Made by a program: the position numbers and the translations under genes. A stretch of DNA of 54,135 bases, taken from assembly GCA_013697055.1 (NCBI GenBank), contig JACCXK010000250.1:1-54135 (forward strand). Reading direction: 5' to 3'. Positions within the stretch are counted from its first letter, which is position 1; each line of letters starts with the position of its first letter. Positions 28,400-42,640 of the stretch are shown here, piece by piece. The stretch is from Alphaproteobacteria bacterium (GTDB lineage Bacteria > Pseudomonadota > Alphaproteobacteria > Micropepsales > Micropepsaceae). The notes beneath the pieces were generated by a model that saw nothing but the letters and a program-made list of their open reading frames with translations, did not search any database and had not been told where the DNA came from.

Positions 28400-30613
28400 A
28401 TGTCACCCTATCGGCCGCACACCAGTCTGAGCCCGGCGCAGTATGTGCCGCGCGGATTTGCGCCGCCGCCCTATGCGCCCGCCACTTTCCAGATGGCCGA
28501 CTTCATCCGCCTCTTGGATGCGCGCCGCACCCTGATCCTGAAAATCCTGCTGGCCACCGTGTTGTGTGCCCTGGCCACAGCGCTGGTGCTGCCCACCACC
28601 TATTCCAGTTCGGCGGTGGTGATCCTGGACCCGCGCAAGAACAACGTCACCGACCTGTCGGCGGTGCTGACACCCTTGGGCAACGATCCGGCCGCGGTGC
28701 AGAACCAGATCCAGATCATCACCTCGCGCGGTCTGGCCTCCACCGTGGTGGACCGGCTGAAGCTGTATGACGATCCGGAATTCAATCCCGGCCTGGCCCA
28801 GCCCAGCCTGGTGGACCTGGTCGGCGAAATGTTTTCGCTGCTGAACCCCAAGAACTGGTTCGAGAATATCACCCCCACAAACGGTACTCTGAGCCGCGAC
28901 CGGGTGGTGGACACGCTGCAGAAGCATGTCTGGGCGGACACGCAAGGGCTTTCCACCACCATCACCATCAGCGCGTCGTCGCGCGAGGCCGGCAAGGCGG
29001 CCCTGATCGCCAACACATTGGCCGATGCCTATGTCAAATCCCAGGTCGCCGCCAAGGTCGGCGCCACCACCGCCACCACCGACTGGCTGAACCGCCGGCT
29101 GCAGGACCTGTCGCAGCAGCTGCAGATCCAGCAGGAAGCCATCCAGCGCTACAAGGCCGAGCACAATCTCAACGATTCCGCGCCGGGCAATTCGATTGTC
29201 GACCAGCAGATGGTGGGCATTTCCGCACAAGTCGTGGCGGCGCGTTCGGTGCTGGCGGAAAAAAACGCCATCAACGACCGCATCGGTCAGTTGGTGTCGT
29301 CGGGCAATCCCGCCGATGTCGCCCAGATCGTGTCCTCGCCGCTGATCGTGGGCTTGCGCACCCAGCAGGCGACCTTGCTGGCGCAGGAATCGGAAGCCAA
29401 CACCAAATACGGTCCGCTGCATCCCAAGCTGCAGATCATCCAGGAACAGAAGCGCGACCTGAGCTTCAAGATCACCCAGGAAGTGAACCGGTTGGCCGCC
29501 AGCGCTGCCAACGATGTGCTGGTGGCGCGTGCCCAGCTGAATTCGCTGCAAGGCAGCCTGGGCGGCACCGAAGGCACCGCCCGCACCCAGAACATGGCGC
29601 GGGTGCAGTTGCAGGCGATGGAATCCAACGCCACTTCCACCCGCACCATGTACGAGGCCTTTGTCCAGCGCCTGCGCCAGAGCCAGAACCTGGATGATGT
29701 GCAGGTGCCGGAAAGCCGCATCATCTCCAGCGCCTCCGTTCCCCGGGCGCCCGCCGGCCCCAAGCGCATGTTGATCCTAGGTGCCTCGCTGCCGCTGGGC
29801 CTTATCCTGGGCGTGCTGGCGGCGCTGATTGTCGAGAAGCTGGGACCGTTGATGCCGATGCGAGTCAATGGCGCGCGCCGCGCGACAATCGTGCCGCCCA
29901 TTGCGCGTCCCATGCGGCGCGCTGCGAAACCCAGATCCCCTGTCGCTGTGTGGAGCGGACCGCCGATCCTGGGCGAGATCAACGACACCGCCCAGTTGCG
30001 GGCGGCCGATTTTGTGCTGGACTATCCGGCCAGCCGATATTCCCACGCCATTGCCGCGCTGGTACGCCAGTTGGAAGCCAAGGATAGCAAAGGCGGCGCC
30101 GCCATCGTGGCCATCACCTCGGTCGATGCCGGCGAAAGCCGCAGCGCCATCGCGGTGAGCCTGGCGCGCGCGGCCTCGAAGATGGGCAAGAAGGCGATCA
30201 TCGTGGATTGCGCGCCCCAGCGCCTGGTATCCAAGGCGATCAAGGCCCCCACCAAGACCGGACTCTATGACGTGCTGACCGGCGCGGTACCGCTGAACCA
30301 GGCGCTGGCCAAGGATCCGCGAGGCGAAACCTATCTGCTGGCCACGCCCAAGCGGCCGAAGAATGCCGTCACCATGTTCCAGTCGCGCCCCATGGAGCGG
30401 CTGGTCTCGGTGCTGCGCGGCGGCGCCGATTTCGTGGTGATCGATTGCGGACCGGTGAGCCGGGGCTCGGATGCGGCGGTGATCGCGCGGCTGGCCGATG
30501 CCACCGTGCTGGTGTCAAAACGCCAGGCGCTGCACAGCCCGCTGATCGCGCAAGCCGCGCGCGCGCTGGAAAACGCCAAGGCGGCGCCGCTCGGGATCGT
30601 GATTACAAAATAA
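28400..30613 (+). CDS. Wzc/GumC-like polysaccharide co-polymerase with degenerate BY-kinase domain
   Basis: 737 residues from ATG 28400; an upstream TTG at 28355 is unlikely. Wzz domain with TM1 45-65, a long periplasmic coiled-coil region (about 225-430), and TM2 456-478. The cytoplasmic ATPase-like domain spans about 535-737. Its Walker A region reads SVDAGESRSA (574-583): the usual GEGKST Lys is Arg581 and Thr is Ala583. Walker A' reads IIVDCAPQR, where the family has a VDxDxR pattern, and there is no C-terminal Tyr cluster (the protein ends GIVITK). It should control chain length and export; phosphotransfer looks unlikely. Last gene of the EPS region. Confidence 0.88.
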   Translation: MSPYRPHTSLSPAQYVPRGFAPPPYAPATFQMADFIRLLDARRTLILKILLATVLCALATALVLPTTYSSSAVVILDPRKNNVTDLSAVLTPLGNDPAAVQNQIQIITSRGLASTVVDRLKLYDDPEFNPGLAQPSLVDLVGEMFSLLNPKNWFENITPTNGTLSRDRVVDTLQKHVWADTQGLSTTITISASSREAGKAALIANTLADAYVKSQVAAKVGATTATTDWLNRRLQDLSQQLQIQQEAIQRYKAEHNLNDSAPGNSIVDQQMVGISAQVVAARSVLAEKNAINDRIGQLVSSGNPADVAQIVSSPLIVGLRTQQATLLAQESEANTKYGPLHPKLQIIQEQKRDLSFKITQEVNRLAASAANDVLVARAQLNSLQGSLGGTEGTARTQNMARVQLQAMESNATSTRTMYEAFVQRLRQSQNLDDVQVPESRIISSASVPRAPAGPKRMLILGASLPLGLILGVLAALIVEKLGPLMPMRVNGARRATIVPPIARPMRRAAKPRSPVAVWSGPPILGEINDTAQLRAADFVLDYPASRYSHAIAALVRQLEAKDSKGGAAIVAITSVDAGESRSAIAVSLARAASKMGKKAIIVDCAPQRLVSKAIKAPTKTGLYDVLTGAVPLNQALAKDPRGETYLLATPKRPKNAVTMFQSRPMERLVSVLRGGADFVVIDCGPVSRGSDAAVIARLADATVLVSKRQALHSPLIAQAARALENAKAAPLGIVITK

Positions 30614-30617
30614 AATT

Positions 30618-30767
30618 GTCATCCCCGGCGAGCGCAAACCGAAGGTTTGCGCGAGGGAGTTCGTAGCGACAGCGTGCGAACGACCCAGGTGGCTAGATCA
30701 CGCCCGGTCTCTCCACCTTGGTTCCCTTCCCCTCGCATTGCGGTCGCAATGCTCGGCCGGGAATGAC
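30618..30767. repeat. GTCAT...ATGAC palindromic intergenic element, 150 bp
   Basis: It begins GTCATCCCCGGCGAGCG and ends CGGCCGGGAATGAC. Internal hairpins include GCGCAAACC/GGTTTGCGC near the left end, CCAGGTGG/CCACCTTGG around the middle and GCATTGC/GCAATGC near the right end. It sits between convergent EPS and gltD genes and is a larger relative in layout of the element at 9521. Confidence 0.75.
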
Positions 30768-30774
30768 AGATGAG

Positions 30775-32241
30775 TTACCGCGGCAGCTCCGACGAGCCCA
30801 TCAGGAACTCATCGACCCCACGGGCGCACTGGCGGCCTTCGCGGATCGCCCACACCACCAGCGACTGGCCGCGGCGCATGTCGCCGCAGGCGAAGATCTT
30901 GGTCTTGCTGGTCTGGTAGTTGGTCAGCGGCGCCTTGACGTTGCCGCGCGCATCCAGCTCGACGCCGGACTGTTCCACCAGGCCGGCCTTGCGCGGACCG
31001 ACGAAACCCATCGCCAGCAGCACCAGATCGGCCTTGAGGGTGAATTCGCTGCCCGGTACTTCCACCAGGTTCATCTTGCCGCCATCGCCCAACTGCCAGT
31101 CCACCCGCACGCATTCCAGCGCCGTGATCTTGCCCCCCTTGCCATCATCAGTGTCGCCGATGGCGCGCTTGGTCTGGACCGACCAGTCGCGCTCGCAACC
31201 TTCCTGGTGCGAGGAAGAAGTGCGCAGCTTCATCGGCCAGTCCGGCCACACCAGCTGCTTGTTTTCCTTCGCCGGGGGCTGGGGCATGATTTCGAACTGG
31301 GTCACCGAGGCCGCGCCATGGCGGTTGGAGGTGCCGACGCAATCCGAACCGGTATCGCCGCCGCCGATAACCACCACATGCTTGCCCTTGGCCGAAAGCG
31401 TGCCGCCCGGCGCAGCCTTGGCTTCCGCATCGCCGGCGACGCGCTTGTTCTGCTGCACCAGAAAATCCATGGCGAAATGGATGCCGTCCATCTCGCGGCC
31501 CGTGACGGCCAGATCGCGCGGGTCTTCGGCGCCGCCCGACAGCACCACCGCGTCATAATCGGCCGTCAGCATGGCCATCGAGACGGTGACGCCGACTTCG
31601 ACATTGGTGCGGAACACCACGCCTTCGGCTTCCATCTGGCGCATACGCCGGTCGATCAGATGCTTTTCCATCTTGAAGTCGGGAATGCCGTAACGCAGCA
31701 ACCCGCCGATGCGGTCGGTCTTTTCAAACAAGGTGACGCTGTGACCGGCGCGCGCCAATTGCTGGGCCGCCGCCATGCCGGCGGGGCCCGAGCCCACCAC
31801 CGCCACGGTCTTGCCGGTTTTCTTCGGCGCCATGACCGGCTGAATCCAGCCTTCTTCCCAGGCGCGGTCCACGATCTGGCATTCGATGGTCTTGATGGTG
31901 ACCGGGGTGTCTATGATGTTGAGGGTGCAGCTGGCCTCGCAAGGCGCGGGGCAGATGCGGCCGGTGAATTCGGGAAAATTGTTGGTGGAGTGCAAACTCT
32001 CCGACGCGGTGCGCCACTGGTCGCGATAGACCAGGTTGTTCCAGTCGGGGATCAGGTTATTGACCGGGCAGCCATTGTGGCAAAAGGGAATGCCGCAATC
32101 CATGCAGCGCGCCGCCTGCTTGCTGACTTCCGGCGCCGGCAGGTTATGGACGAACTCTTTATAATTGTGGACGCGCACGTCCGGCTTTTCGGCGGTGCGT
32201 TCCGCGCGTTCGATTTCCAGAAAGCCTGTGATCTTGCCCAT
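30775..32241 (-). CDS. gltD: Glutamate synthase (NADPH) small subunit
   Basis: 488 residues, the usual length. N-terminal iron-sulfur Cys set C46[12 protein letters not shown]58 and a second set C97PAPCEASC105, FAD motif [33 protein letters not shown], and NADPH motif [11 protein letters not shown]. GltD takes electrons from NADPH and passes them through Fe-S centres to GltB for glutamate formation. It follows gltB with a 5-base gap, so both are one operon, transcribed gltB then gltD. Confidence 0.97.
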   Translation of the reverse strand: MGKITGFLEIERAERTAEKPDVRVHNYKEFVHNLPAPEVSKQAARCMDCGIPFCHNGCPVNNLIPDWNNLVYRDQWRTASESLHSTNNFPEFTGRICPAPCEASCTLNIIDTPVTIKTIECQIVDRAWEEGWIQPVMAPKKTGKTVAVVGSGPAGMAAAQQLARAGHSVTLFEKTDRIGGLLRYGIPDFKMEKHLIDRRMRQMEAEGVVFRTNVEVGVTVSMAMLTADYDAVVLSGGAEDPRDLAVTGREMDGIHFAMDFLVQQNKRVAGDAEAKAAPGGTLSAKGKHVVVIGGGDTGSDCVGTSNRHGAASVTQFEIMPQPPAKENKQLVWPDWPMKLRTSSSHQEGCERDWSVQTKRAIGDTDDGKGGKITALECVRVDWQLGDGGKMNLVEVPGSEFTLKADLVLLAMGFVGPRKAGLVEQSGVELDARGNVKAPLTNYQTSKTKIFACGDMRRGQSLVVWAIREGRQCARGVDEFLMGSSELPR

Positions 32242-32246
32242 GTCTC

Positions 32247-36869
<4,623 letters not shown>

Positions 36870-37076
36870 TCAAACCCCAACCGTACTGATCAGACACGAT
36901 CCCCCCGCCCTCGCCCCTTCACAAGAAGGAATGGGGGAAAGCCAAGGAAACCTTCGTTTCTTATAGAATTACCCAGCATCGAAACACGCCACCAGTTGCG
37001 GCGCAACATGTCAGAGTTGCGTGTGGCAAATGAGGTGCCATGCAAATTGAGAGTCATTCACAACAAGCAAAGTGGC

Positions 37077-37120
37077 TTGACTCCCTAGAGTGCCGGAGCA
37101 TTATAGAACATAACATGAAC
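37077..37120 (+). promoter_or_regulatory. SOS promoter with LexA box overlapping the imuA start
   Basis: GAAC-N7-GAAC at 37106-37120 is the alphaproteobacterial LexA operator (GTTC-N7-GTTC on the other strand). Candidate -35 TTGACT (37077-37082) and -10 TATAGA (37102-37107) are 19 bases apart, so LexA would cover the -10 and the start codon. There is no ribosome-binding site between -10 and ATG 37115, consistent with a leaderless or nearly leaderless mRNA. The rest of 36870-37076 shows no gene; it also holds the gltB promoter on the minus strand. Confidence 0.8.
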
Positions 37121-37861
37121 AATACAGCAAAAATCGCGGAATTACGTCATATTTTGGCGCGTTATGGCCTGCCGCCGGACCGGGCGCCGGTGGCGCTGGG
37201 CCATGCCCAGGCCGATGCGGTTTTGGGTGGAGGATTGCGGCCCGGTTCCCTGCACGAAGTATTTGCACAGGAATGGAGCGGCGGAGGTTTTGCCGCAGCC
37301 TTGGCGGTGCGGATGACCGGGGCAAAACCGCTGTTCTGGGTGCGCCCCGATTACGAGGCATTGGAGTATGGCGCGGTGTCGCCCAATGGGTTTTTGGAAC
37401 TGGGAGGCGACCCTCGGCAGCTGATCCAGGTGCGCGCCCGCAAACCCGACGATGCCCTGTCGGCGGCCGCCGATATTCTGGGTTGCCCGCATGTGGGCGC
37501 GCTGCTGCTGGAGCTGGGCGGCATGCCCAAATGCCTGGACCTGGTGGCAAGCCGCCGGCTGGCTTTCGCGGCGAATGAAAGCGGCGTGACAGTGATCCTG
37601 CTGCGCGAAGGCGCAAACGTCGAACCCAGCGCGGCGCTGACGCGCTGGCAGGTAGCAAGCGCACCGTCGCGCGCCGATGACGATGACTGGGGCAATCCGG
37701 TCTTTGACGCATCCTTGGTCCGCCATCGTGCCGGCGGGCTGGGGCATTTTCTGATGCAATGGAATCCCGAACATGCGGTCTTCAAGACGCATCCTGGCGC
37801 TGTGGTTGCCGCGCCTGCCCACCGACCGGCTTACCCGCAAGAACAAAGGCGCGCCATTTAA
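37115..37861 (+). CDS. imuA: ImuA, RecA-like mutasome accessory protein
   Basis: 248 residues from ATG 37115; a start at 37040 would lie upstream of the promoter. The conserved N-terminal region LGHAQADAVLGGGLRPGSLHEVF is followed by a RecA-like fold (AAALAVRMTGAKPLFWV, GVTVILLREG) without an intact Walker A motif. ImuA interacts with ImuB and RecA to support damage-induced mutagenesis by DnaE2. First gene of an imuA-imuB-dnaE2 operon under a LexA box. Its last 89 bases overlap imuB in another frame. Confidence 0.93.
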   Translation: MNNTAKIAELRHILARYGLPPDRAPVALGHAQADAVLGGGLRPGSLHEVFAQEWSGGGFAAALAVRMTGAKPLFWVRPDYEALEYGAVSPNGFLELGGDPRQLIQVRARKPDDALSAAADILGCPHVGALLLELGGMPKCLDLVASRRLAFAANESGVTVILLREGANVEPSAALTRWQVASAPSRADDDDWGNPVFDASLVRHRAGGLGHFLMQWNPEHAVFKTHPGAVVAAPAHRPAYPQEQRRAI

Positions 37862-39344
37862 GGCGCCGTTGGTCGTCAGCGGAAAAAGCGGCAACGCCCT
37901 CCATGTCCATGCACTGGAGGCCCGTGCGGCCAGACTCGGACTCTATAAAGGCCAGCCCTTGGCCAATGCCCGCGCCATGGTGCAGCCGCTCTCCATCTTG
38001 CCGGCGGACGAAAAAGCCGATGCCGCACTGCTGGAGGCAATCGCCGACTGGTGCGACCGCTTCACCCCATTGGTGAGTTTGGATCCGCCGGACGGGTTGC
38101 TCCTGGACATTACCGGCGCGGCACATCTGTTCGGCGGCGAATCCGCGATGCTGGTGCATGTCACGGGACTGATCGCAAAACAGGGCTTTGTCATACGCAG
38201 CGCCATCGCCGGCACCTCGCTGGCGGCACATGCGCTGGCGCGATTTGCGCCTGCCATCGTGCCGGCGGGCTGCGAAGCCGCAGCAGTGGCGCCACTGCCC
38301 ATCACCGCGCTGGACTGTGACGACAAGATCTTGCGAGCCCTGCGTCATGCCGGGCTCAAGACTGTCGGCACGGTGGCGGAACGCTTGCACAGCGAATTGT
38401 CGGAACGGCTGGGCAAAAGCTTTGTCACGCGGCTGAAAGTGATGCTGGGGGCGGAAGAACAGCCGCTGACGCCACGCCGCGCCCTGCCCGACCTGATGGC
38501 GGAGCGGCACTTCGCCGAATCCGTCGTCACCCGGGACGCCATCGCCGCCGCGCTGCTGGGCCTGGCGCAATCCTTTAGCGAAATTCTAGAGCGCGAGGGA
38601 CGTGGCGCGCGGATACTGGAATCCGTCTTCTTCCGCGCCGACGGCAAGGTCGATCGCATCGCCATCAAGACCGGCGAGCCGTTGCGCGATCCGAAGATCA
38701 TCATGCGGCTTTTGAACCAGAAGCTGGAGACTCTGGCTGACCCGCTGGATCCGGGTTTCGGCTTCGATCTCGTCCGGCTGGAAGCCCTGCTGGCGGAAGA
38801 GACCAAGCCTGGCACCATCAGCTTCGACCATGACGAGAATGCCCGCCGCCAGATCGCTTTTCTGATCGACCGTCTGTCGGTGCGCTTCGGCGAGCATCGG
38901 GTGCAGCGCTTCATGCCCCAGGACACCCATATTCCCGAAGCCGCAGGCGCCGCCGTGCCGGCCCAGGACCGCGATTTAGCGCCCGAAAACTGGACCTTAA
39001 AGCGCCGTCCCGGCGATCCGCCGCGCCGTCCGCTGCGGCTGTTGCAGAAGCCGGAAGAAGTCAGCGCCATGGCCTCGGTCCCCGATGGACCGCCGATGCG
39101 TTTTCGCTGGCGGCAATGCCTTCACGAAGTGGTGCGCGCCGAAGGCCCTGAACGCATCGCGATGGATTGGTGGCGCCGGAGCGTCGGCGAGAGCCGGAGC
39201 GACCATCAAAAAAGCGCCGGACTGACACGTGATTACTTCCGTGTCGAAACAAGCAACGGCCAACGTCTCTGGCTCTATCGCGACGGCCTGTACCGTGATC
39301 TGGGACAGAACACCCGCTGGTATCTGCAAGGCCTGTTTGCATGA
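37773..39344 (+). CDS. imuB: ImuB, catalytically inactive Y-family polymerase-like protein
   Basis: 523 residues. Y-family layout: RRILALWLPRLPTDRL at the start, where active polymerases have the first catalytic Asp, and LLLDITGAAHLFGGE, where the second acidic pair is altered, as in known ImuB proteins. This is a non-catalytic hub that binds the beta clamp, ImuA and DnaE2. The little-finger-like region and a C-terminal tail (RDYFRVETSNGQRLWLYRDG) follow. It overlaps imuA by 89 bases and its stop overlaps the dnaE2 start (ATGA), forcing coordinated translation. Confidence 0.94.
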   Translation: MRSSRRILALWLPRLPTDRLTRKNKGAPFKAPLVVSGKSGNALHVHALEARAARLGLYKGQPLANARAMVQPLSILPADEKADAALLEAIADWCDRFTPLVSLDPPDGLLLDITGAAHLFGGESAMLVHVTGLIAKQGFVIRSAIAGTSLAAHALARFAPAIVPAGCEAAAVAPLPITALDCDDKILRALRHAGLKTVGTVAERLHSELSERLGKSFVTRLKVMLGAEEQPLTPRRALPDLMAERHFAESVVTRDAIAAALLGLAQSFSEILEREGRGARILESVFFRADGKVDRIAIKTGEPLRDPKIIMRLLNQKLETLADPLDPGFGFDLVRLEALLAEETKPGTISFDHDENARRQIAFLIDRLSVRFGEHRVQRFMPQDTHIPEAAGAAVPAQDRDLAPENWTLKRRPGDPPRRPLRLLQKPEEVSAMASVPDGPPMRFRWRQCLHEVVRAEGPERIAMDWWRRSVGESRSDHQKSAGLTRDYFRVETSNGQRLWLYRDGLYRDLGQNTRWYLQGLFA

Positions 39345-42300
39345 GTCAGCCCATCACGCTTTCCGAATTTCGCACGCCCAGAAGGGAAGCAGAAAAACCG
39401 GTTTTTCACTACGCCGAGCTAGCCGTCACGACTAACTTTTCCTTCCTGCGCGGCGCTTCTCATCCGCAGGACTTTGTCACGCGAGCGGCCGAGCAGGGCT
39501 ACACCGCGATTGGTATCGCCGACCGCAACAGCCTGGCCGGCGTGGTCCGTGCCTATGATCAGTGGCAGCAACTGGATAGTGAAAAGCCGCGCCTACTGAT
39601 CGGCACACGGCTGGTGTTTCGTGACGGCACACCGGATATATTGGCCTATCCGCGCAATCGTCGTGGTTATGCCTGGCTGTCGCGGCTGATCTCGATCGGC
39701 AAACAGCGGGCAACAAAAGGCGAATGCCTGCTGGACTTGGCAGACCTGCTGGAATGGCGGCGCGGTCTGCTTCTCATCGTCATGCCAGCCGCCGATCCGG
39801 CAGAAGCCAAGCCGGTGCTGCAACGGCTGGGCCGCGACACATGGCTGGGCGCATCCATGCTTTACACTGGAGAAGACCGCCGCCGCTTGCGCGATCTAAA
39901 AAAACTGTCACGCCAGACGGGCGCGCCGCTGATCGCGGTAAACGATGTGTTGTACGACAAACCCGAACAACGCGACCTGCAGGATGTGGTCACCTGCATT
40001 CGTGAACACCTTAACCTGAAGGACTGCGGCAAGCGCCTGGAAGCCAATGCCGAGCGTCATCTGAAAACGCCGGAAGAAATGGCGCGACTGTTCCGCGAGG
40101 CGCCCAATGCCGTGGATGAGACATTGCGTTTTGCGCACCGCATCGACTTTCATCTGGGGCAACTGGGCCAACGCTACCCGCGCGAACCGGTGCCGCGCGG
40201 CAAGACGCCGGACACGCATTTGCGCGATCTCACCGAGGCGGGATTGAAATGGCGCTATCCGAATGGCGTGCCGCCCAAGGTAGCCGCCTTGGTAGAAAAA
40301 GAACTGGCTTTCATCGCCGACGGCAAGATCGCCCATTACTTCCTAACCGTTCACGACATTGTGAAATTTGCGCGAAGCCAGAACATCCTTTGCCAAGGCC
40401 GCGGCTCCGCTGCCAACTCCGTGATCTGCTACGCCTTGGACGTTACCGCCGTAGATCCCAACGAGATCGATGTGCTGTTTGAGCGATTTCTCAATACCAA
40501 CCGCAAAGAGCCGCCTGACATTGACGTGGACTTCGAGCATGAGCGCCGCGAGGAAGTCATCCAATATATCTATCGCCGCTATGGCCTGCGCCGCGCCGCC
40601 TTGACCGCAACCGTCATCCATTACCGGCCGCGCAGCGCAATTCGGGAAGTGGGCAAGGTTTTCGGACTGACCGAGGACATCACCGGCAAGCTGGCAGACA
40701 CCGTATGGGGCCACCATGGCGACGACCTGGAAAAGCACCAGATCATCCAGGGCGAATGTGATCCTGAGAATGTCACGGTGGACAGAGCGGTGGCATTCGC
40801 AAAACGGATCATGGGTTTCCCCCGCCATTTGTCCCAGCATGTGGGCGGCTTCGTGCTGACCCGCGACCGGCTGGACTGGACCGTGCCCATCGGGCCGGCC
40901 GCCATGGACGATCGTTATTTTATTGAATGGGACAAGGACGATCTCGACACGCTGGCAATCATGAAAGTCGATGTGCTGGCACTGGGGATGCTGACCTGCA
41001 TCCGCAAGGCCTTCGACCTGATCCATGCCTTCCCCAAAAGCAGCAAGGACAAAAAATTGCTTCTGGCCACGGTGCCGCAGAACGACGCGGCGACGTATGA
41101 CATGCTGTGCAAAGCCGACAGTATCGGCGTATTTCAGGTGGAAAGCCGCGCCCAAATGAGCATGTTGCCGCGGCTGCAGCCGCGCAACCAATATGACCTG
41201 ACCATCGAGGTGGCGATTGTGCGACCCGGCCCGATCCAGGGCGACATGGTCAATCCCTATCTCAAGCGACGCGCCATGTTGCGCGCAAACCCGGATGCTG
41301 AGTTTCCTTTTCCCGCCCCCTCACCCGAGCATGGCCGCCCCAACGAGTTGCACCAGATTTTAAAACGGACCTTAGGCGTGCCGTTGTTCCAGGAACAGGC
41401 CATGAAAATGGCGATCGATGCCGCGAAGTTCACCTCGGAGGAAGCCAATGGCCTGCGTCGCGCCATGGCAACGTTCCGCAAGGTCGGCACCATGCCGACC
41501 TTCGAAAAAAAGTTCGTCGAAGGCATGACGGTACGCGGTTATGACCGTGAGTTCGCGGAAAACTGCTTCAACCAGATTCGCGGCTTTGGTTCCTACGGCT
41601 TTCCCGAAAGCCATGCCGCCAGCTTTGCGCTGCTTGTCTACATCTCGGCATGGATCAAGTGTCACCATCCCGCTGCCTTCGCCGCGGCGTTGTTGAACTC
41701 CCAACCCATGGGTTTCTACGCACCGGCCGAAATCGTGCGCTGCGCGCGCGAGAACGGCAAAGTGACCGTGTTGCCGCCCGATGTGGCCTTCAGTAATTGG
41801 GATTGCACTCTGGAACGCAACGAACAGAAGGATATTTGCCTCAGGCTGGGCTTTCGGCAGATTGACGGTCTGCGTGAGGAAAACGGACTCGCGATCATGG
41901 CCAAGCGCGGCGATGGCTTTCACGGCTTTGCCGATTTCGCGCGCCGCACCGGGCTGTCCAAGCGCGCGCTGGTGACGTTGGCGGAAGCCGATGCCTTTCG
42001 CAGTTTTGGCCTGGACCGACGCGAAGGGTTGTGGGCGGTGCGCCGGTTGCCGGACGATGATCCCTTGCCGCTGTTTGCGCCGCGTGCCGCACCGGAGCTG
42101 GGCACCGAGACCATCGCACCGCTGCCCGCCATGCCGCTGAGCGAACATGTGCTGGCCGATTACCAGACCATGCGCCTGTCGCTGAAGGGTTATCCCACCC
42201 AGTTCCTGCGTCCCGGCCTGGACGCGGAAGGAATCGTGCCCTGCGGCGCGCTGAAGGACATGAAGGATGGCGCACCCGTGCGCTGCGCCGGCGTGGTGCT

Positions 42301-42613
42301 GGTGCGCCAGTGTCCGGGCGAAGGCACCACCGTCTTCATCACCCTCAGCGACGAGACTGGCGTCTGCAACGTGGTGATCTGGGAACGCGTCTTCCGCCTG
42401 TTCCGGAAAGAAGCGATGGGGTCACGCCTGCTCTTGGCCGAAGGCCTGGTGCAAAAAAGCCCCGAAGGGGTAATCCACCTGATGGCCCACACCCTGATCG
42501 ACCGCAGCGCCGACCTGAAACAGCTGTCCGGCGATGCGATGCCCCGCCACCCGTCCGGCCATCGCCATCCCCGCAATGTGCGCGTGCTGCCGCCCTCACG
42601 CGATTTTCACTGA
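39341..42613 (+). CDS. dnaE2: Error-prone DNA polymerase III alpha subunit DnaE2
   Basis: 1090 residues, typical for DnaE2. N-terminal PHP domain (YAELAVTTNFSFLRGASHPQDFV, GIADRNSLAGVVRAY), polymerase core with LCQGRGSAANSVICYALDVT and catalytic PPDIDVDFEHERRE, then the beta-binding and C-terminal OB-fold (RCAGVVLVRQCPGEGTTVFITL). It performs translesion synthesis after DNA damage with ImuA and ImuB. ATG overlaps the imuB stop. A perfect 8-bp stem-loop spans its stop codon and may end transcription. Confidence 0.96.
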   Translation: MSQPITLSEFRTPRREAEKPVFHYAELAVTTNFSFLRGASHPQDFVTRAAEQGYTAIGIADRNSLAGVVRAYDQWQQLDSEKPRLLIGTRLVFRDGTPDILAYPRNRRGYAWLSRLISIGKQRATKGECLLDLADLLEWRRGLLLIVMPAADPAEAKPVLQRLGRDTWLGASMLYTGEDRRRLRDLKKLSRQTGAPLIAVNDVLYDKPEQRDLQDVVTCIREHLNLKDCGKRLEANAERHLKTPEEMARLFREAPNAVDETLRFAHRIDFHLGQLGQRYPREPVPRGKTPDTHLRDLTEAGLKWRYPNGVPPKVAALVEKELAFIADGKIAHYFLTVHDIVKFARSQNILCQGRGSAANSVICYALDVTAVDPNEIDVLFERFLNTNRKEPPDIDVDFEHERREEVIQYIYRRYGLRRAALTATVIHYRPRSAIREVGKVFGLTEDITGKLADTVWGHHGDDLEKHQIIQGECDPENVTVDRAVAFAKRIMGFPRHLSQHVGGFVLTRDRLDWTVPIGPAAMDDRYFIEWDKDDLDTLAIMKVDVLALGMLTCIRKAFDLIHAFPKSSKDKKLLLATVPQNDAATYDMLCKADSIGVFQVESRAQMSMLPRLQPRNQYDLTIEVAIVRPGPIQGDMVNPYLKRRAMLRANPDAEFPFPAPSPEHGRPNELHQILKRTLGVPLFQEQAMKMAIDAAKFTSEEANGLRRAMATFRKVGTMPTFEKKFVEGMTVRGYDREFAENCFNQIRGFGSYGFPESHAASFALLVYISAWIKCHHPAAFAAALLNSQPMGFYAPAEIVRCARENGKVTVLPPDVAFSNWDCTLERNEQKDICLRLGFRQIDGLREENGLAIMAKRGDGFHGFADFARRTGLSKRALVTLAEADAFRSFGLDRREGLWAVRRLPDDDPLPLFAPRAAPELGTETIAPLPAMPLSEHVLADYQTMRLSLKGYPTQFLRPGLDAEGIVPCGALKDMKDGAPVRCAGVVLVRQCPGEGTTVFITLSDETGVCNVVIWERVFRLFRKEAMGSRLLLAEGLVQKSPEGVIHLMAHTLIDRSADLKQLSGDAMPRHPSGHRHPRNVRVLPPSRDFH

Positions 42614-42620
42614 AATCGCG
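42599..42620 (+). terminator. Stem-loop across the dnaE2 stop codon
   Basis: CGCGATTT (42599-42606) pairs perfectly with AAATCGCG (42613-42620) around TCACTG, which contains part of the stop codon. A short A-run follows on the plus strand, so from the minus side it would present a T-run; it may work for the convergent minus-strand gene as well. The 12-mer GATTTTCACTGA at 42602-42613 is repeated at 42636-42647 over the end of the lipoprotein gene. Confidence 0.5.
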
Positions 42621-42640
42621 CCGTCAAAAAGCTGAGATTT

